A stretch of 64,000 nt of DNA from assembly GCA_046351325.1 (NCBI GenBank), contig JAXLYR010000016.1:124001-188000 (forward strand), given 5' to 3'. Of the stretch, positions 36,955 through 45,147 are shown in pieces. Positions within the stretch are counted from its first letter, which is position 1. Every line of letters begins with the position of its first letter. The notes under the pieces were generated by a model. That model was not told the DNA's origin and made no database searches. It saw only the letters and a list, made by a program, of their open reading frames with translations. The stretch comes from Xiheicaenibacterium sp046351325 (lineage in GTDB: Bacteria > Myxococcota_A > Polyangia > Polyangiales > Polyangiaceae). The position numbers and the translations under genes are program-made.

Positions 36955-37878
36955 ATGCTCCCTGCATCCACGCGTGGAATCGGAATGGCGCTCGGCTTCC
37001 CCGACGTCTGTCTCACGCCGAGCCCAGCAGGCCCGGTGCCGATCCCCTACCCCAACATCGCCGAGCACTCGCAGGCCTCGAAGACGGTCGCCACCATCAA
37101 GATCAACATGATGGATGCGCTCAACATGATGAGCGAGATCCCCATGTCGAGCGGCGACGAGGCTGGCTCCTCGCACCCGACCGTGAAGGGCCCGCAGCGC
37201 TACACGATGGGCATGTTCAACATCCTCTTGAACTTGATGCCGGCGATCACGCTCGCGTGCCTCACGTCGCACAACAACATGAACTGCCCCGTCGGCGCGG
37301 TGCTCGTGCCGAGCGCGCCGAACATCCTCTTCAACTTCGCGACGGGCTGCGCGGGCGCGTCGCTCGAGCCCGCGAGCCACTACGCCGACGCTGCGGCCGC
37401 CGACGGCCTCATTGCGACGAGCGACACGCTTCGGGTCGAGGTCTTCTCCATGGGCTTCGCCGTCGAGCTCGACGAGGCCGTCCGTCGCGCTGTCGCGTCC
37501 GGCGCGAGCGTCGTGACGCTCGATCTGCGGGGCTGTCCTGGTGGCGTCCTCTCGAGCGCGATCGACGCGGCCGAGCTCTTCTTGCCGGCGGGCGCGCTGA
37601 TCGTCACGCTCGTCGACGAAGACGGCGACGCGCTCGAGCGCCGTTCACGCGGCGGGCCGCTCCTCGACGTGCCGCTCGTGCTCCTCGTCGATGAGGACAC
37701 CGCGAGCGCCGCCGAGACCTTCGCCTCGGCGCTCGCGGCTCACGGGCGCGCCCTCGTGCTCGGGGACGCGACGCGCGGCAAGCGCTCCGCCGCGAGGCCG
37801 ATCTCGCTCGGCGATGGCACCGCGAGCGTGGCGGCCTCGTTCGAATGCGTCCCGCCGAGCGCCGACGCCGCGGGCTGA
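36955..37878 (+). CDS. DUF4150 (PAAR-like) tip fused to a tail-specific (S41) protease domain; candidate T6SS effector
   Basis: 307 residues from ATG 36955 with AGGAGAGG upstream. Residues ~12-130 are DUF4150: 'FPDVCLTPSPAGPVPIPYPN', 'SSGDEAG', 'NCPVGAVLVP'. This domain caps the T6SS spike. Residues ~155-300 match the catalytic core of C-terminal processing peptidases: 'VVTLDLRGCPGGVL' (DLRxNPGG in the family), 'LVDEDTASAAETFASAL' with nucleophile Ser251, and 'GDATRGKR' with Lys276. Ser and Lys are exactly 25 residues apart, as in Escherichia Tsp (Ser430/Lys455). No signal peptide and no PDZ domain, so it is not an ordinary Ctp protease. Last gene of the module; a delivered periplasmic protease is the natural inference. 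Confidence 0.85.
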   Translation: MLPASTRGIGMALGFPDVCLTPSPAGPVPIPYPNIAEHSQASKTVATIKINMMDALNMMSEIPMSSGDEAGSSHPTVKGPQRYTMGMFNILLNLMPAITLACLTSHNNMNCPVGAVLVPSAPNILFNFATGCAGASLEPASHYADAAAADGLIATSDTLRVEVFSMGFAVELDEAVRRAVASGASVVTLDLRGCPGGVLSSAIDAAELFLPAGALIVTLVDEDGDALERRSRGGPLLDVPLVLLVDEDTASAAETFASALAAHGRALVLGDATRGKRSAARPISLGDGTASVAASFECVPPSADAAG

Positions 37879-37884
37879 TCAGCC
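37873..37884. terminator. Palindrome across two convergent stops
   Basis: GGCTGATCAGCC, a perfect 12-bp palindrome spanning the TGA of the DUF4150-protease gene and the directly abutting TGA of the luciferase-like gene. Without a T-run, terminator function is only possible. Confidence 0.3.
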
Positions 37885-38886
37885 GAGCGCGTCGGCGAGG
37901 AGCGCGTACGAGCGCTTGCGATCCTCGGGGTCGTGCACGTGGGTCATGACCATGACCTCGTCGGCCTCGCACGCGCTCGCGATCTCGTCGATGCGCGACC
38001 TCACGGTCGACGGTGACCCGACGAGCAATCGCTCGCGGAACATCTCGCGGATCGCGGCCTGCTGCTCATCGTCCTCGTGCGCGAGGGCCTCGGCGACGCT
38101 GGGCATCGGCTCGTCGCGCTGTCCCTCGGCGAAGCGGATCCACCCGAGCTCGGCGCTCGAAGCGAGCCTGCGCGCGGCCGCGTCCGAGTCGGCGCAGATC
38201 ACCGCGAGCGACACGATCGCCTGCGGCTCGGGCGACACGTCGCTCGCGCGGAACGCTCTGCGATAGGTCGTGAGCTCGTGCGCCGCGTCGGCCGGGTTCA
38301 TGTGCGCGGCGAACGCGAACGGCAGCCCGAGCGACGCCGCGAGCCGCCCGCCGTAGTCGCTCGACCCGAGCAGCCAGAGCGCCGGCGGCGTGACCCCGGC
38401 TGGGACCGCGATCGTCGAGCGCGCGAAGCGCGGGCGCGGCAGCGGGTCGGGCCCGAGGTAACGCCGGAGCTCCGCGAGCTCGCTCGCGAACTCGTCACCG
38501 CTCTCGAGGGGTTTGCCGCGCCGGAGCAAGAGCCCAGTCCGCGGGTCGGTGCCCGCCGCGCGGCCTAATCCCAAATCGATGCGATTGGGGAATAGCGCCG
38601 AGAGCACCCTGAAGAGCTCGGCGACCTTGAGCGGGCTGTGATTGGGCAACATGATCCCGCCCGCGCCCACCCGCATCGTCTTCGTCCGCGCCGCGATCTG
38701 CCCGATCATGATCTCGGGCGCGGAGCTCGCGACGCTCGCGGCGTTGTGGTGTTCGGCGACCCAATATCGACAGTAGCCGAGGGACTCGGCGGCGACGGCG
38801 AGGTCGATCGTCGCCATGAGGGCGTCGTGGGGTGTCGACCCGCTCGCGATGGGAGAGAGGTCCAATACGGACCGGCGTCGCTTCAT
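37879..38886 (-). CDS. Luciferase-family (group 1) FMN-dependent monooxygenase
   Basis: 335 residues from ATG 38886. 'SVLDLSPIASGSTP', 'ESLGYCRYWVAEHHN', 'APEIMIGQIAARTKTMRVGAGGIMLPNHSPL' (in pieces) and 'RIDLGLGRAAGTDP' define the luciferase-like oxidoreductase group 1 (TIGR03558 type), homologous to bacterial luciferase alpha chains but not light-producing. It should use reduced flavin; the substrate is unknown. It abuts the end of the T6SS module tail to tail and is a single-gene unit. Confidence 0.92.
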   Translation of the reverse strand: MKRRRSVLDLSPIASGSTPHDALMATIDLAVAAESLGYCRYWVAEHHNAASVASSAPEIMIGQIAARTKTMRVGAGGIMLPNHSPLKVAELFRVLSALFPNRIDLGLGRAAGTDPRTGLLLRRGKPLESGDEFASELAELRRYLGPDPLPRPRFARSTIAVPAGVTPPALWLLGSSDYGGRLAASLGLPFAFAAHMNPADAAHELTTYRRAFRASDVSPEPQAIVSLAVICADSDAAARRLASSAELGWIRFAEGQRDEPMPSVAEALAHEDDEQQAAIREMFRERLLVGSPSTVRSRIDEIASACEADEVMVMTHVHDPEDRKRSYALLADALG

Positions 38887-39037
38887 GCTGGGGAGTATTC
38901 CCACGTGCCAACCCCCCGTGCGACTGCGAATCCGTGTGGGAGGATCCAGCTGGATCGTCCGTAGTTCACCGCCTCCCACGCGATCTCCGCGACGACACGG
39001 TATTGCCGCCTGGCTCAGGCTTTGCCAACGAGGGCGC

Positions 39038-40270
39038 ATGCTCAAGTCCGCACGCCTCCTCGCCGTCCTCCTCCTCGCGCTCGCCCCGCTCGGGTGTGAG
39101 CCCGACGGCGCGCCGACTACCGGCGACGATCAGAACGTCACCGAGTCGACTGGGCGGTTCGAGACCTTCAAGGCCGAAGACGGCAAATACTATTTCCAAC
39201 TCCTCGCCTCGAACGGCGAGCGCATCCTCGAGTCCCAGTCCTATTCGTCGTCGAGCGCGATGAAGAAGGGCATCACCTCGGTCAAGAAGAACGGGGTCGA
39301 CGACGCTCACTTCGAGGTCACGCAAACCGATTCGGGTGAGTTCTATTTCAACCTCGTCGCCGACAACGGGCAGGTCATCGGCACGAGCGAGACCTACGCC
39401 TCCGAGGCCAACGCCGACCGCGGCGTCGACGCCGTCATCGCCGCCCTGAAGAGCCCGTCGACCCTCGCCGCCGAGGCCGGCGGCATCCGCTTCGAGACCT
39501 TCAAAGGCAGCGACTCGAAGACCTATTTCCGACTCCGCGCCAAGAACGGCAAAGTCGTCCTGCAGTCACAGGGCTACTCGTCGAAGAGCGCCGCGGACTC
39601 CGGCATAGCGTCGGTCAAGAAGAACGGCCTCGACGCGAGCCTCTATGAGCTCGTCGGCGGGGACAATGGCCAATACGGCTTTCACCTGAAGGCCACGAAC
39701 GGCAAAATCATCGGTCGCGGCGAGATGTACGCCTCGAAGTCCGGTGCCATCCGCGGCGCGGACACCGTCCGCGATCTCCTGCGCGAGCTCGCCGGCGCCG
39801 GCGCACCCGCCGACGCGGAGATCCAAAAGGAAATCGAGGCCGCCGCCGAAGGCCTCTATTACACGAGCGAGTCGGATTACCCCTTTGCGTTCGTGTCGAG
39901 CGCCGGACAGAAGGGCGCGCCCGTCGACGAGGCCACGGTCCGCGCGGCCTTCGCCTCCCTCGTCGACGCCGACGACGCCGCCGACAAGCCGATGAGCACG
40001 CTCTACGGGATGGAGTCGACTTGGCAGACTTGGAAAGATCAGGCGCACAACTGCGCTGATCCCAACGACCCCGACGCTCTGCCCGGCTGCATGAAGATGC
40101 GAAACCTCGAGAGCGTGCTCGAGTCGAACCTCACCGACATCAAGGTCTTCTACTTCGGGGCGAAGGGCGCGGCCGGCAACGTCCAAGGCATCGGCGTCTC
40201 GGTCTTCATCGTCGGGCGCACGCCGGCCGGCACGCTCGCGGGCGTGCGCACGCTCGCGATCTGGACCTGA
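39038..40270 (+). CDS. Lipoprotein with four DUF1508 (YegP) repeats and a NuiA-like nuclease-inhibitor domain
   Basis: 410 residues from ATG 39038. Lipobox 'APLGC' (Cys20). Four DUF1508 units follow in two pairs ('GRFETFKAEDGKYYFQLLA', 'FEVTQTDSGEFYFNLVADNGQ', 'IRFETFKGSDSKTYFRLRAKNG', 'YELVGGDNGQYGFHLKATNG'), about residues 38-245. The last ~145 residues match nuclease A inhibitor-like proteins: 'IEAAAEGLYYTSESDYPFAF' and 'FYFGAKGAAGNVQGIGVSVFIVG'. NuiA proteins block extracellular nucleases. The combination suggests an envelope-anchored protein protecting against secreted nucleases, or one with lost activity. Single-gene unit. Confidence 0.85.
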   Translation: MLKSARLLAVLLLALAPLGCEPDGAPTTGDDQNVTESTGRFETFKAEDGKYYFQLLASNGERILESQSYSSSSAMKKGITSVKKNGVDDAHFEVTQTDSGEFYFNLVADNGQVIGTSETYASEANADRGVDAVIAALKSPSTLAAEAGGIRFETFKGSDSKTYFRLRAKNGKVVLQSQGYSSKSAADSGIASVKKNGLDASLYELVGGDNGQYGFHLKATNGKIIGRGEMYASKSGAIRGADTVRDLLRELAGAGAPADAEIQKEIEAAAEGLYYTSESDYPFAFVSSAGQKGAPVDEATVRAAFASLVDADDAADKPMSTLYGMESTWQTWKDQAHNCADPNDPDALPGCMKMRNLESVLESNLTDIKVFYFGAKGAAGNVQGIGVSVFIVGRTPAGTLAGVRTLAIWT

Positions 40271-40282
40271 AGCGCGGGCCGC

Positions 40283-41215
40283 TCAGACGAGACCGACGGC
40301 GGCGCGCGCCTCGTCGATGGGTCGCTCCATCAGCGGCCAGAAATCCCAGTCGATCCAGAGCTTCGTCGTGACGCGCGTGCCGCGCTCGTAGGCCCTCAAG
40401 AGCTTCTGGGGGTCGACGGCTCGCCGCGCAGGCGTCACGATCGGCGACAGCTTGAGCCCCACTTGGAACATCAGCGTCGTCCCGAAGACGAGGGGAAACG
40501 CACGCTGCCCGAGCATCCCAGCGTAGAAGGCCGCGACCTCGGACTCGCCGCTCGGATCGGTCAAATACCCCGTCAGCACGTGCGTCACGTCGTGATGCGC
40601 CGCGAACTCCGCGAGCCCTCCTCGCTCACCCGGGAAGGCGAAGCCCTCGCGGGTCATGTGCGCCCAGAAGGCTCGACCGAGCGTGCCCTCGGGCAAGAGA
40701 CCGAGCCGCTTGAAGCGCCAGGCCACCTCGGGGTCCTCGTGTTTGCCACGGAAGCTCTGCAAGAGATCGTAGAGGCCCCGAGCGCCCCGCGTCCGCCACA
40801 GCTCCTTCACCGCGTCTTCCATCAGCGGCATGCGCCTCGCGACGTCGAGGCGCACGAGGTTGAGGTGGCCGCGCACGAGATGGTCAAGATCTTTGACGAA
40901 CGCGTCGTCGACGCCGACCGCTGCGGCGTACCGCTTCACGATCGCGACCTCGCTCTCGGAGATGTCCCCGTCGATGATCGCCATCAGCGTGAGCGCATGA
41001 ATGACGTCCTCTTTGTGGGCGAAGCCGCGGAGCGCCTGACCGAACGCCTCGGGGGACGAGACCTCCACGCGTGCCGGATCGACGGCGTCCCCCAAGAGCT
41101 CTGCGACCGTCGCGAGCCCGGTGCGCTCGAGCTCGTCGAACTCCCCATTCGCCTCGGCGACTGCTCGCAAAGCCCCCAACACCGCCCGCTTCTCTTCGTT
41201 CGTGATCTCGATCAT
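40283..41215 (-). CDS. TerB-like/Coq4-like fusion protein
   Basis: 310 residues from ATG 41215. Residues ~5-115 are helical and TerB-like ('EEKRAVLGALRAVAEANGEFDELE', with 'MAIIDGDISESEVAIVKRY' as the second acidic repeat). Residues ~125-305 resemble Coq4: 'LPEGTLGRAFWAHM' and the zinc motif HDxxHx11E formed by His208-Asp209, His212 and Glu224 ('HDVTHVLTGYLTDPSGE'). Coq4 supports ubiquinone synthesis and decarboxylates a ring precursor. The fusion with TerB is unusual. It may be a quinone or lipid-related enzyme linked to stress sensing; that is inference. Convergent with the DUF1508 gene, 12 bp apart. Confidence 0.82.
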   Translation of the reverse strand: MIEITNEEKRAVLGALRAVAEANGEFDELERTGLATVAELLGDAVDPARVEVSSPEAFGQALRGFAHKEDVIHALTLMAIIDGDISESEVAIVKRYAAAVGVDDAFVKDLDHLVRGHLNLVRLDVARRMPLMEDAVKELWRTRGARGLYDLLQSFRGKHEDPEVAWRFKRLGLLPEGTLGRAFWAHMTREGFAFPGERGGLAEFAAHHDVTHVLTGYLTDPSGESEVAAFYAGMLGQRAFPLVFGTTLMFQVGLKLSPIVTPARRAVDPQKLLRAYERGTRVTTKLWIDWDFWPLMERPIDEARAAVGLV

Positions 41216-41261
41216 CTCGGCCTCCTGCCGAGTGCGAGAGCAACGTGCGTACCTATCCCGA

Positions 41262-42617
41262 TTACCCTAACCCGTATTTGCGTAGCTTCTCGTGCAGCGT
41301 CGCGCGCCCAATCCGGAGCGCGCGCGCGGCCTCGGTGCGGTTCTGCGAGGCCGCCGCCAGCGCCGCGACCAATAGGCCCCGCTCGTAGGCCTCGACCCGC
41401 CGCTTGAGCGGTTCGTTGTCGTCGTCCGCGGGCGCCGAGGTCCGCGGGCTGCCAAAGGGCAAATTGGAAAGGTCGAGTTCGCCCTCCGGCGAGAGCGCGA
41501 CGAGGCTGTCGATCGCGTTCTCGAGCTCGCGCACATTGCCCGGCCAACCGTGCGCCTCGAGCGCGGCGAAGAGCGCAGGCGTCGGCGCGACGCGCGGCAC
41601 GCCGAAGCGATCGGCCGCGCGGCGCAGGAACTCTCGCGCCAAGAGCGGAATATCGGCTCTGCGCTCGCGGAGCGGTGGGACCACGAGCTCGACGACCTTC
41701 AATCGGTAATAGAGGTCCTCGCGGAAGCTCCCTTGTCGAACGAGCTCCGCGAGGTCGCGGTGGGTCGCGGCGATGACGCGGACATCGACCTTCTCGACGC
41801 GGTCTTCACCGACGGGGCGGAGCTCCCCCTCCTGCAAGACGCGCAACAGCTTGGCCTGCACGTCGAGCGGCAACTCCCCGATTTCGTCGAGGAGCAACGT
41901 GCCTCCGTTCGCCTGGCGAAAGAGCCCGATCCGAGGAGCGTGCGCGCCGGTGAAGGCCCCCTTCGCGTGCCCGAAGAGCTCGGCCTCGGCGAGCTCGCGC
42001 GTGAGGGAGGCGCAGTTGAACCGAACAAAGGGTTTGTCCTTGCGCGAGGAGGCGCCCGCGATCGCCTCGGCGATGCGCTCTTTGCCAGTCCCGCTCTCGC
42101 CGTTCAGCAGGATGGTGATGTCGCGCGCCGCGACCCGCCGCACCAGCGTCGCGAGCCGCGCCATCGGCTCGGAGGCGAAGAGCAGGTCGCGAGAGAGCAG
42201 CAGCTCGCTCTCGAGCCGATCGTTCTTCTCGCGCAGCGCGACGGCCTCGACGACCTTGCGGACGATCGCCAGCACCTCGTCGTTGTCGAACGGCTTGCGG
42301 AAATAGTCGTACGCGCCGAGCTTGATGGCCTCGACCGCGTGTCGCTCGGAGCCGTGCGCCGTAATCAGCACGAAGCGGCTGCCCGCGACCTCGTCGAGGA
42401 GCCCCTCCGACGCGAGCGCGCGCAGGAGCTCGAGGCCGTCCAACTTCGGCATACGCAGGTCGGACAAGATCAGGTGCGGCCGCGCGCGCCTGACAAAATC
42501 CAGGGCCTCGGCGCCGTCACGGACTGCCTCGACCTCGAGCCCCTCGTCCTCGAGCAGGCCCGTGAGGGTGAAGCGCACGCCGTCGTCGTCGTCCGCGACC
42601 AAGGCCCTTACGGTCAT
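41262..42617 (-). CDS. NtrC-family sigma-54 response regulator
   Basis: 451 residues from ATG 42617, overlapping the kinase stop by 4 bp. Receiver domain 1-120 with phospho-acceptor Asp53 ('LILSDLRMP') and Lys in 'FRKPF'. The AAA+ domain has Walker A 'GESGTGKE', the sigma-54 contact loop 'GAFTGA' intact, and Walker B 'GGTLLLDEIGEL'. The C-terminal Fis-type helix-turn-helix reads 'RTEAARALRIGRATLHEKLRKYG'. It should activate sigma-54 promoters when phosphorylated by the partner histidine kinase. The targets are not apparent in the window. Confidence 0.96.
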   Translation of the reverse strand: MTVRALVADDDDGVRFTLTGLLEDEGLEVEAVRDGAEALDFVRRARPHLILSDLRMPKLDGLELLRALASEGLLDEVAGSRFVLITAHGSERHAVEAIKLGAYDYFRKPFDNDEVLAIVRKVVEAVALREKNDRLESELLLSRDLLFASEPMARLATLVRRVAARDITILLNGESGTGKERIAEAIAGASSRKDKPFVRFNCASLTRELAEAELFGHAKGAFTGAHAPRIGLFRQANGGTLLLDEIGELPLDVQAKLLRVLQEGELRPVGEDRVEKVDVRVIAATHRDLAELVRQGSFREDLYYRLKVVELVVPPLRERRADIPLLAREFLRRAADRFGVPRVAPTPALFAALEAHGWPGNVRELENAIDSLVALSPEGELDLSNLPFGSPRTSAPADDDNEPLKRRVEAYERGLLVAALAAASQNRTEAARALRIGRATLHEKLRKYGLG

Positions 42618-43978
42618 GTCGGCACCTCTTCGGCACGAGCCTCGGGCGCCGCGGCCTCGGCGCCTATTGGCAATAGGAGCGCCGCGGTGCAGCCCCGCGC
42701 GGACGACGCGAGCACGAGGTCCCCACCGTGCTGCCGCGCGAGGGTGCGCGAGACGGTGAGCCCGATCCCCGAGCCGCCCGACTTGGTGGTAACGCCAGGC
42801 TCGAAGGCTCTGTCGGCGACGTCGGGGGACAAGCCAGGACCGCCGTCCACGACGCGGACCGTCGCGCACTCGGCGCTCCCGAGCCGGTCCCGCTCGACGG
42901 CGAGCTCGATGCGCTCGCCGCGCGGCGTTGCTTCTACGGCGTTCAAGACAAGATTCAGCATGATCTGCTTGATTTTGCGCGCGTCGCAGCGAACCGACAG
43001 GGCCTCGCCGGGGCGCAGCTCGAGCTCGACGCCGCGCTCTCGCGCGACGGCCTCGTGCAGCGCGACGACCTCGGCGGCGAGCGCTCGCAGATCGACCGCG
43101 CTCAGCGACAGCGGCGAGAGCGGCCGCGAGAAATTGAGGAACTCCTCGACGATGCCCTCGATGCGATCGACCTCGCGACGCAATATGCCCATTCGCTCCC
43201 GCGGCTTGTCCCCCAATTCCCGATCGACGTCGCGCGCGACGAGCCCGGCCAGGCCCTTGACGCTCGCGAGCGGGTTCTTGAGCTCGTGCGCGATCTCGGC
43301 CGCGAGCGCGATGAGCTGGCGATTGTCCTCCACGTGCTTTTCGAGGACCTCTTCGCGCGCGTCGACGGCGCGCGCGACCATCTGATCGAAGGACGCGCGC
43401 ACCCAGCGCCCGACCTTGAACGCGAGGAGCGGCCCGACCGAGAGCACGAGCCCTCGCGTGAGGACGAGCGCGCGCGAGCCGACGTGCGCGCCCCCGCCGA
43501 AGAGCTCCGGGACGAGGGCGTCGGAGACCCGCGCGCCCTGCAGCACCGTGCAACCGACGGTCGCCGCGCACTGCACGAGGACGATCCCGCGGCCGAGGCG
43601 CTCGTCGACGAGCATCGCCGAGACGAACGCGAGGGGCAGCGTCCCCACCGCTACGGGGCTGTCGACTCCGCCGGTCGCCAGGGTCGCGACGAGGTGGAGC
43701 GCGGCCATGATCGTGAGGTTGAGCTGAAACACGGAGCGGCTGCGAGCTCGGCTCGGGCCCTTCAGCTGCTCGCGGGCGATGAGGACGAGCATGCCCGCCA
43801 CCGCCGCGCCGAGCAGGACCTTGCGGGCCGGGCTCGCGTCCGTGACGACGATGGCGGCGAGGAGGACGAGCGGCAGCACCGCGAGCCCCTGCCGCAGACG
43901 AAAGAACTCTCGAGTGAAGGTGTCGAGCTCGGGCTCGCTCCTCGGCTCGACGGGTCTTCGATGCTGGAGCGCGCCCAT
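42614..43978 (-). CDS. Membrane sensor histidine kinase (NtrB-like)
   Basis: 454 residues from ATG 43978; an upstream extension has no clear start or ribosome site. About six hydrophobic segments at residues ~25-200 form an integral-membrane sensor without a large outer domain. A coiled-coil leads to the dimerisation/phospho-His box 'AHELKNPLASVKG'. The ATP domain has N box 'QIMLNLVLNAVEATPRG', 'VDGGPGLSP', and 'SGGSGIGLTVSRTLARQHGG'. It is translationally coupled to the NtrC-type regulator and the signal is unknown. Confidence 0.95.
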   Translation of the reverse strand: MGALQHRRPVEPRSEPELDTFTREFFRLRQGLAVLPLVLLAAIVVTDASPARKVLLGAAVAGMLVLIAREQLKGPSRARSRSVFQLNLTIMAALHLVATLATGGVDSPVAVGTLPLAFVSAMLVDERLGRGIVLVQCAATVGCTVLQGARVSDALVPELFGGGAHVGSRALVLTRGLVLSVGPLLAFKVGRWVRASFDQMVARAVDAREEVLEKHVEDNRQLIALAAEIAHELKNPLASVKGLAGLVARDVDRELGDKPRERMGILRREVDRIEGIVEEFLNFSRPLSPLSLSAVDLRALAAEVVALHEAVARERGVELELRPGEALSVRCDARKIKQIMLNLVLNAVEATPRGERIELAVERDRLGSAECATVRVVDGGPGLSPDVADRAFEPGVTTKSGGSGIGLTVSRTLARQHGGDLVLASSARGCTAALLLPIGAEAAAPEARAEEVPT

Positions 43979-44096
43979 CGAATACGAGTGGAGCAAGACA
44001 CGGGCCCGCTGTCTCTCTCCCGCGCACCACGCTCGGGCTCCCGCCGTGTCCGGAAGTCCAGACACCAGCGTTCGAACTCCCGAACAGCGCCGGCCG

Positions 44097-45062
44097 CTAT
44101 TGGCTTGTCGTGAGGACTCGCCCGATCACGCCGATCACCCTCTCTCGAAACCACCGGTGCGCCGCGTCCGCGTGGGTGCGCTCGTGCCACAGCGCGACGA
44201 CGGGGAGCGGCGGCACGCTCACGGGCGGCTCCGAGAGCACGAGCCCGAGCTGTCGAGCGAGGTCTCGCACGAGCTCTCGCGGGGTCGTAAAGAAGCAGTC
44301 CGTGTCCGCGACCACGTGTGGCGCGAGGAGGAAGCTCTCGACGACGACGCCGATCCTGCGGCGATGCCCACCTCGCGTGACGACGCGCTCGAGGTGACCG
44401 ACGCCCTCGCGGGTGCGGACCTGGATATGGGGATAAGCGAGCCAGCTCTCGACGGAGAGCGGCGCTCGACCCTTCAACGCGGGGTGCCCACGGCGCGCGA
44501 GCACGACGTGGTGGAGCGCGCCGAGGCGCTTGTGCCGCAAGCTCGTGTCGACCGCCGCGGACGCCGGCGCGAGCGCGAGATCGACCGAGCCGTCCGCGAG
44601 GCGCCGCTGCAGATCGGGCCCGGGCGGCGAAGAGAGCTCGAGCACGACGCTCGGAGCCTCGGCGTGGATGGCGCGCACGAGCTCGGGCAAGAAGGCCGCG
44701 ATGAGATCCGGCGCCCCGATGACGAAGGAGCGCGTCGCGGTCCGAGGCTCGAACGCGGTGCTGTCGAAGACGGCGCGCACCGCCCGCAGAGCCGAGGAGA
44801 GCTCGGGACCGAGCGCCTCGGCGCGCGGGGTGAGCACCATCGCGCGCCCCTCGCGCACGAGCAGCGGATCGTGGAAGACGTCGCGCAGGCGTGAGAGCGC
44901 GTGGCTCAGGGTCGACTGCGTCACGCCGAGGCGGCGCGCGGCGCGCGTGACGTTGCGCTCGGCCAAGAGGACCTCGAGCGTCACGAGGAGATTCAGGTCC
45001 AGGCCGCGCAGATCTCCACCTGCGCCGACGCTGGAGAAGCGAGGAGCTCGCTCTAGAACCAT
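44097..45062 (-). CDS. LysR-family transcription regulator
   Basis: 321 residues from ATG 45062 (a GTG two codons upstream is possible). N-terminal winged helix 'DLNLLVTLEVLLAERNVTRAARRLGVTQSTLSHALSRLR' (shown in the usual LysR register), with an effector-binding domain after residue ~100 ('FVIGAPDLIAAFLPEL'). The end 'HADAAHRWFRERV' is typical of NodD-like members. It is divergent from the epimerase-like gene at 45148, and inverted repeats in the shared intergenic region (45083-45115) are likely binding sites. Confidence 0.93.
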   Translation of the reverse strand: MVLERAPRFSSVGAGGDLRGLDLNLLVTLEVLLAERNVTRAARRLGVTQSTLSHALSRLRDVFHDPLLVREGRAMVLTPRAEALGPELSSALRAVRAVFDSTAFEPRTATRSFVIGAPDLIAAFLPELVRAIHAEAPSVVLELSSPPGPDLQRRLADGSVDLALAPASAAVDTSLRHKRLGALHHVVLARRGHPALKGRAPLSVESWLAYPHIQVRTREGVGHLERVVTRGGHRRRIGVVVESFLLAPHVVADTDCFFTTPRELVRDLARQLGLVLSEPPVSVPPLPVVALWHERTHADAAHRWFRERVIGVIGRVLTTSQ

Positions 45063-45082
45063 GGCCACTATCGATGATTACT

Positions 45083-45115
45083 ATGGCATCGTTCGAATTG
45101 CGCCATACCTCGAAC
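45083..45115. promoter_or_regulatory. Nested inverted repeats, likely LysR operator
   Basis: ATGGC (45083-45087)/GCCAT (45102-45106) and GTTCGA (45091-45096)/TCGAAC (45110-45115) interlock in the 85-bp gap between the divergent LysR and epimerase-like genes. The position fits autoregulation plus control of the enzyme. Confidence 0.45.
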
Positions 45116-45147
45116 ATCACCAACATCTCGGGCGGAGGTCGTCAGCC

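Noticed and set aside
42614..44065. Longer histidine kinase starting at 44065
   Set aside because: The added residues are Arg/Ala-rich with no ribosome site; ATG 43978 precedes the first membrane segment at a normal distance.
44530..45147. N-terminal extension of the epimerase-like protein
   Set aside because: It lies over the LysR gene in antisense; the Rossmann motif starts right at ATG 45148.
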